Part shown: positions 60,568 through 64,000 of the stretch, piece by piece
How positions within the stretch are numbered: position 1 is the stretch's first letter
Layout of the letters: every line of letters starts with the position of its first letter
Source: Adiantum capillus-veneris
Lineage: Eukaryota > Streptophyta > Polypodiopsida > Polypodiales > Pteridaceae
Assembly (NCBI GenBank): GCA_014529385.2
Contig: CM043942.1
Span: forward strand, 31,862,469-31,926,468
DNA: 64,000 bases
Reading direction: 5' to 3'
Translations under genes and position numbers: made by a program
Notes under the pieces: generated by a model
The model's database searches: none
Seen by the model: only the letters and a program-made list of their open reading frames with translations
Told to the model about the DNA's origin: nothing

Positions 60568-60583
60568 AAATCTAGGTACAAGA

Positions 60584-61374
60584 TTGAATTTCTCTTCGGC
60601 CTATCACCCACAAACGGATGGCCAAAGTGAGATAGCCAATCTTACGATTCTTGATCTACTAAAGATCTATGTCATAGAAGTAGATCAACGCTCACAATGG
60701 GAAAAGTACTTACCTCTTGTAGAGTATGCGTATAATAATACTATCCATACTTCTACGGGAAAAGCACCTTTTGAAATCATAGAAGGAAGACCTAAAAGTC
60801 CCTTGCTACTCAAAGTACATGGGAAGATCTTCGCTGCCGATGAGTATAGCCGTGACCTGCAAACATCTTTTCAAAAGATTAAGGAGGCTATATCCATCTT
60901 CCAACTAAGGAAAAAAACTACTGCTGACAAGCACAGAAGGGCCTTAACGTTCAAAGAAAATGATTGGGTCTTACTTAAGTTTCCTAAGGCTCGATTGAGG
61001 CAAACGACGAGCAAAAACCCTACGGGCCATCAAAAGTATTATGCTAAACTAGCAAAAAGATACTATGGTCCTTTTCAAATTTTGAAGCCAATCAATGAGG
61101 TAGCTTATCAACTCAAGTTACCTAACCATTGGCTCATACAGAATGCTGTTCATGTGAGCCTACTCAAGCCCTACAAAGGAGAACCTCCGAAGAGGTACTA
61201 CAACCCGAAGCTATTCTTCGGCATGAAGACAAGGTACTACGACATGGTAAGATTATCCGACGGTATCTTACTAAGTTCAAAAATTATCCTTTTGAAGATG
61301 CTAAATGGATGCAAGGAATCCAGCTTAAGGATAGTATGAACCTTGTCAACGCTTACAATGCTACATTAGAGTAA
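60584..61374 (+). pseudogene. chromovirus integrase C-terminal half and chromodomain-like end
   Basis: Shifted frame. NFSSAYHPQTDGQSEIAN carries the third catalytic residue (E of QSE), then LPLVEYAYNN and the GPF motif RYYGPFQILKPINEVAYQL with NAVHVSLLKPY. A second shift at about 61,235 leads to KVLRHGKIIRRYLTKFKNYP and EDAKWMQ, which matches the chromodomain pattern (EYLVKWKGYP, ATWE). Such domains steer integration to certain chromatin. It ends at 61,374. Confidence 0.82.
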
Positions 61375-61731
61375 CCAAATGTACATGTTTCTTTCAAATG
61401 ATTAATGTTTTTGTCTTATAAGACTAATTCTCTCTTTATTGTGCACAAATTTAAGTAGTATGCATACTAAGAATCATGTTTGGGATGACGACGTCTCTCA
61501 AACACCATGTAGAATTTGTCACTCTACTTGGGAGGATGAAATGGACAAAAGAGCAGACATGCTTGCGGCAGCTATGTGTCCCAAGCACCAAATGGATTAG
61601 TCATCCATCTTGGAATGATGTTGTAGGGTAAAAAGGGATCCTCTACCTGCTAAGACAAATTGACTAATGGCTATGACTTTATCTCTTTTACCTCATAGTC
61701 GAGGACGACTATGATTTCAAGAGAGAGGTAA
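61375..61731. other. 3' noncoding region of the plus-strand chromovirus
   Basis: No gene. It ends in the purine tract TTTCAAGAGAGAGGTAA just before the 3' LTR. The outer element has the matching stretch at about 45,983-46,340. Confidence 0.75.
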
Positions 61732-63430
61732 TGTCATCAAATATCTAATATCTAAATAACCCAAATGATTTTCTCATATTAAACTGATCATTTAATATGG
61801 GATAATAAACGAGAACAAGGGTTAGAATATAGACATGTGCTTACAAATCTATCTCAACATGAGGCCAATGATAAAGGGGCCCAAATGAGAGATGGTTTGC
61901 CAAAGAGCAAGGTTAACTAATGAAGCTTAAAAGGCCTTAGGGTTAGCTTCATTAAAGACCTCCAATGGTTAGTGTAAAAGTCCTTTTGACCTTAAGCAAG
62001 CTAGGGTTGTGCTTGAGGTGAGAACCTTAGGCAAGCTAGGGCTATGCTTGAGGTGGGAACCCAATCTAAACTTAGGCAAGCTAGGGTTGTGCTTGAGGTG
62101 AGAACCTTAGGCAAGCTAGGGCTGTGCTTGAGGTGGGAACCCGATCTAAACTTAGGCAAGCTAGGGCTGTGCTTGAGGTGGGAACCCGACCTAAACTTAG
62201 GCAAGCTAGGCTTGAGGTGGGAACTCCACCTAAGGTGCTTGTCATGCTTGATGGCTAAGATACTTGAGGTACTCGTCACATTTAATGAGGAAGTTGCTTG
62301 AGAAGCTTCCTATGCATGGGGGGTAAGATGCTTGAGTCAAAAAGAGAACCTACTCACTTAATGAGGAAGTTGCTTGAGAAACTTCCTATGCATAAAAATC
62401 TCAAAGTTAGGAGAATTCTAAAAGAGCACATGGGACACATGTCAGACTCTCACTAAGCTTAACCACATGGGTTCTTGAATGCGATTGGTTGGGCTAAAGA
62501 GGGGTCCAATGAGCTTTTACTTCCACCTAACAAATATCTAGATATTTTCAAGCTCTCTCTCTCTAAGGGGTAAGGAGGACACTTGTCAAAAGACTACCCA
62601 TATGCTTGACTGCATGCTGGATGTGATTGGCTAAGGGGAGAGGGGTCCAATGAGCTTGTAGCAAGTAGAATTTTCGCCCAAAGCAAGAAAGGGGGGTGCT
62701 AGGGGGATATACACCATCACACACACTCATTGGAGACACCATTCTCACTTGGTGGAAGTTGAGGAACACCACCTCCTTCTCCAAGCTCGTGAGAGTGAAA
62801 GCCTACACCAACACTCTTGGCTATGGAATGAAAATCCAACCAAGAGTCATGCTTCAATGCTTAAGCTTGCCATCTTCTCCATCTCCATTACTATGCTATT
62901 ATGTATGCTAGCAAGAAGAGTAATGATAAGTGAGGAACTACTTCTTTCTCCTATGGAATTTTTCTTCTTCCTCTTCCCTATCCTCATTCCCCGCTAGCTC
63001 TCTCCACCTTCGAAGGTGTTTGAGGCCTTGGGATTGAGGCTTGGGATAGTTAATGCTTTCTTCAAGTTTATGTTATGTTATGTTATGTTTGTGATGCACG
63101 AAGCTTTCCATCTTCATAGCATCACCAAGGTCACAAGGAACACAAAGATTGTATTGTACCAAGTCTCTCTTGATGGGAGAAACTATAATACAAATGCCTA
63201 TTGGAGGGGGGACCGGCTCCATATGAATCCGGTCCTCAACTATTGTCATGTTCTCTAAACTCTCTCTCTCTTGCAAAAGTATTGTTCGTGCCAAGTTAAC
63301 TAAGTACCATGTTTATGTTGCTACCATCAATTAAGTTCACCTACTATGCTCACAAAGTAATCTCACAAAAGTGCTTCATCTAATTTCCTAATTCCGCTAC
63401 TCTCAAAATTCATAGGCCATTTCCATTACA
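61732..63430 (+). repeat. 3' LTR of the plus-strand chromovirus
   Basis: Starts TGTCATCAAATATC, ends TTTCCATTACA. It has six CAAGCTAGGG-type units (about 61,998-62,235) against five in the 5' LTR, which accounts for most of the 57-base length difference. Confidence 0.92.
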
Positions 63431-64000
63431 AGCATCACATTGGACCTCAAATGGCTTTGAGAGATCTAATAGTTTGATCACACATTGAGAGATAAGTTTC
63501 TCCTTAAGCTTCTTCAAAAGCTTCTTGGACTTTTGTACTCCATGAATACTTAACGTTCTTTTTTAAAAAAATCATGTAATGGGCACACATACCTACACAG
63601 CTTCGTACCTCTTGTAGATTCCTTGGATTAGGCCATCTTTTTATTACCTCTAACTTTGTTGCATCCATATGGGTGCATCTTTAGAGATAATGTGACCTAA
63701 GTGTTGAATCTCTTGTACGAAAAATTCACTTTTCTTTTGATTAATGAAAAGCTTATTCTCTCTCACAACTTGAAAGATTACCTGGAGGTGTCGCTTGTAC
63801 TCTTCAAGAGAATTTGAATGGCCTGAATATTTTTGTCCATCATGAGTTTAAATGCGTCTGGAGCATTTGTTAGGCCAAAACTAGTAAATTATCAAATAGA
63901 TCTTCTACCTGTGGCACGGGAAATCTATTTTTAATAGTGATCTTATTTAGTGCTCTATAGTTGACACGCATGTGATATGTGTCGTCTTTCTTTTGCACTA
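63431..64000 (-). pseudogene. outer chromovirus RT remnant, cut by the window edge
   Basis: The minus strand reads from the window edge VQKKDDTYHMRVNYRALN and KNRFPVPQVEDL, later RT pieces, then LDLSKPFEVQCDA at 63,431, where the plus-strand element begins. Frames are broken in between, and part of RT appears reduced. Confidence 0.8.

Larger units (their letters stand above)
48081..63430 (+). mobile_element. full-length chromovirus (Ty3-gypsy) with LTRs and agcat duplication
   Basis: 5' LTR 48,081-49,722 and 3' LTR 61,732-63,430, both TG...CA. Flanking five bases are agcat on both sides (48,076-48,080 and 63,431-63,435). The primer-binding site at 49,724 matches initiator-Met tRNA. A purine tract (TCAAGAGAGAGGTAA) precedes the 3' LTR. 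Interior order is gag, zinc knuckle, protease, RT, RNase H, integrase, GPF motif, chromodomain-like end. Gag is interrupted by the 51,136-57,640 element. The LTRs differ by roughly 5 per cent over the first 200 bases by eye. Several stops and two frameshifts disable pol. Confidence 0.92.
44176..64000 (-). mobile_element. outer minus-strand chromovirus (5' part beyond the window)
   Basis: A Ty3-gypsy chromovirus whose 3' LTR is 44,176-45,982 and whose pol continues at 45,983-48,080 and again at 63,431-64,000. The gap is the plus-strand element inserted at 48,081-63,430. The two flanks read as one RNase H when joined across the insertion (DLSKPFEVQCDA before, CGNCLGAILLQEG after). The pol portion below the insertion is about 2.1 kb, the same as in the inserted relative, so the copies are colinear. 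Stops and shifts abound. Its 5' LTR and gag lie past the window edge. Confidence 0.85.

Overview
The window is nuclear DNA of a land plant with a large, repeat-rich genome. It carries one real host gene, a brassinosteroid-signalling kinase (BSK) on the minus strand whose ten exons spread over about 23 kb. Everything else I recognise is transposon sequence or simple repeat. The very long introns and layered LTR elements would suit a fern or gymnosperm, but that is inference; the sequence does not fix the species. Layout: 1-11.7 kb holds degenerate repeats: a LINE 3' fragment, a truncated Ty1-copia element with its 3' LTR, an interspersed repeat array with fold-back units, an unidentified ORF, a tandem array of small LTR elements, and a SINE with perfect target-site duplications. 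12,182-35,443 (minus) is the BSK gene; its assembled reading is 492 codons, every junction is GT-AG and in phase, and it reads from an MGC lipidation start through a BSK-type pseudokinase to a TPR tail. Intron 9 (12.9 kb) is packed with gypsy, copia and LINE fragments, all in the same orientation as the gene. Intron 7 (4.7 kb) holds a LINE 3' end, a long inverted-repeat element and a second SINE with 17-bp duplications. 35.4-39 kb is the gene's 5' flank, with no other gene recognised and a 39-base G run. 39-64 kb is a nest of LTR retrotransposons: a probable solo LTR, copia remnants, a decayed plus-strand LTR element, then a minus-strand chromovirus (3' LTR at 44,176) interrupted by a plus-strand member of the same family (48,081-63,430, target duplication agcat), which is itself interrupted by a 6.5-kb gag-protease-only element (51,136-57,640, tRNA-Asp-type primer site). 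How it works together: the BSK would act under a brassinosteroid receptor at the plasma membrane. The transposons are decayed, carrying stops and frameshifts, and mainly inflate introns and flanks. Long (GA)n tracts in the gene's sense strand lie close to three of its nine 3' splice sites.
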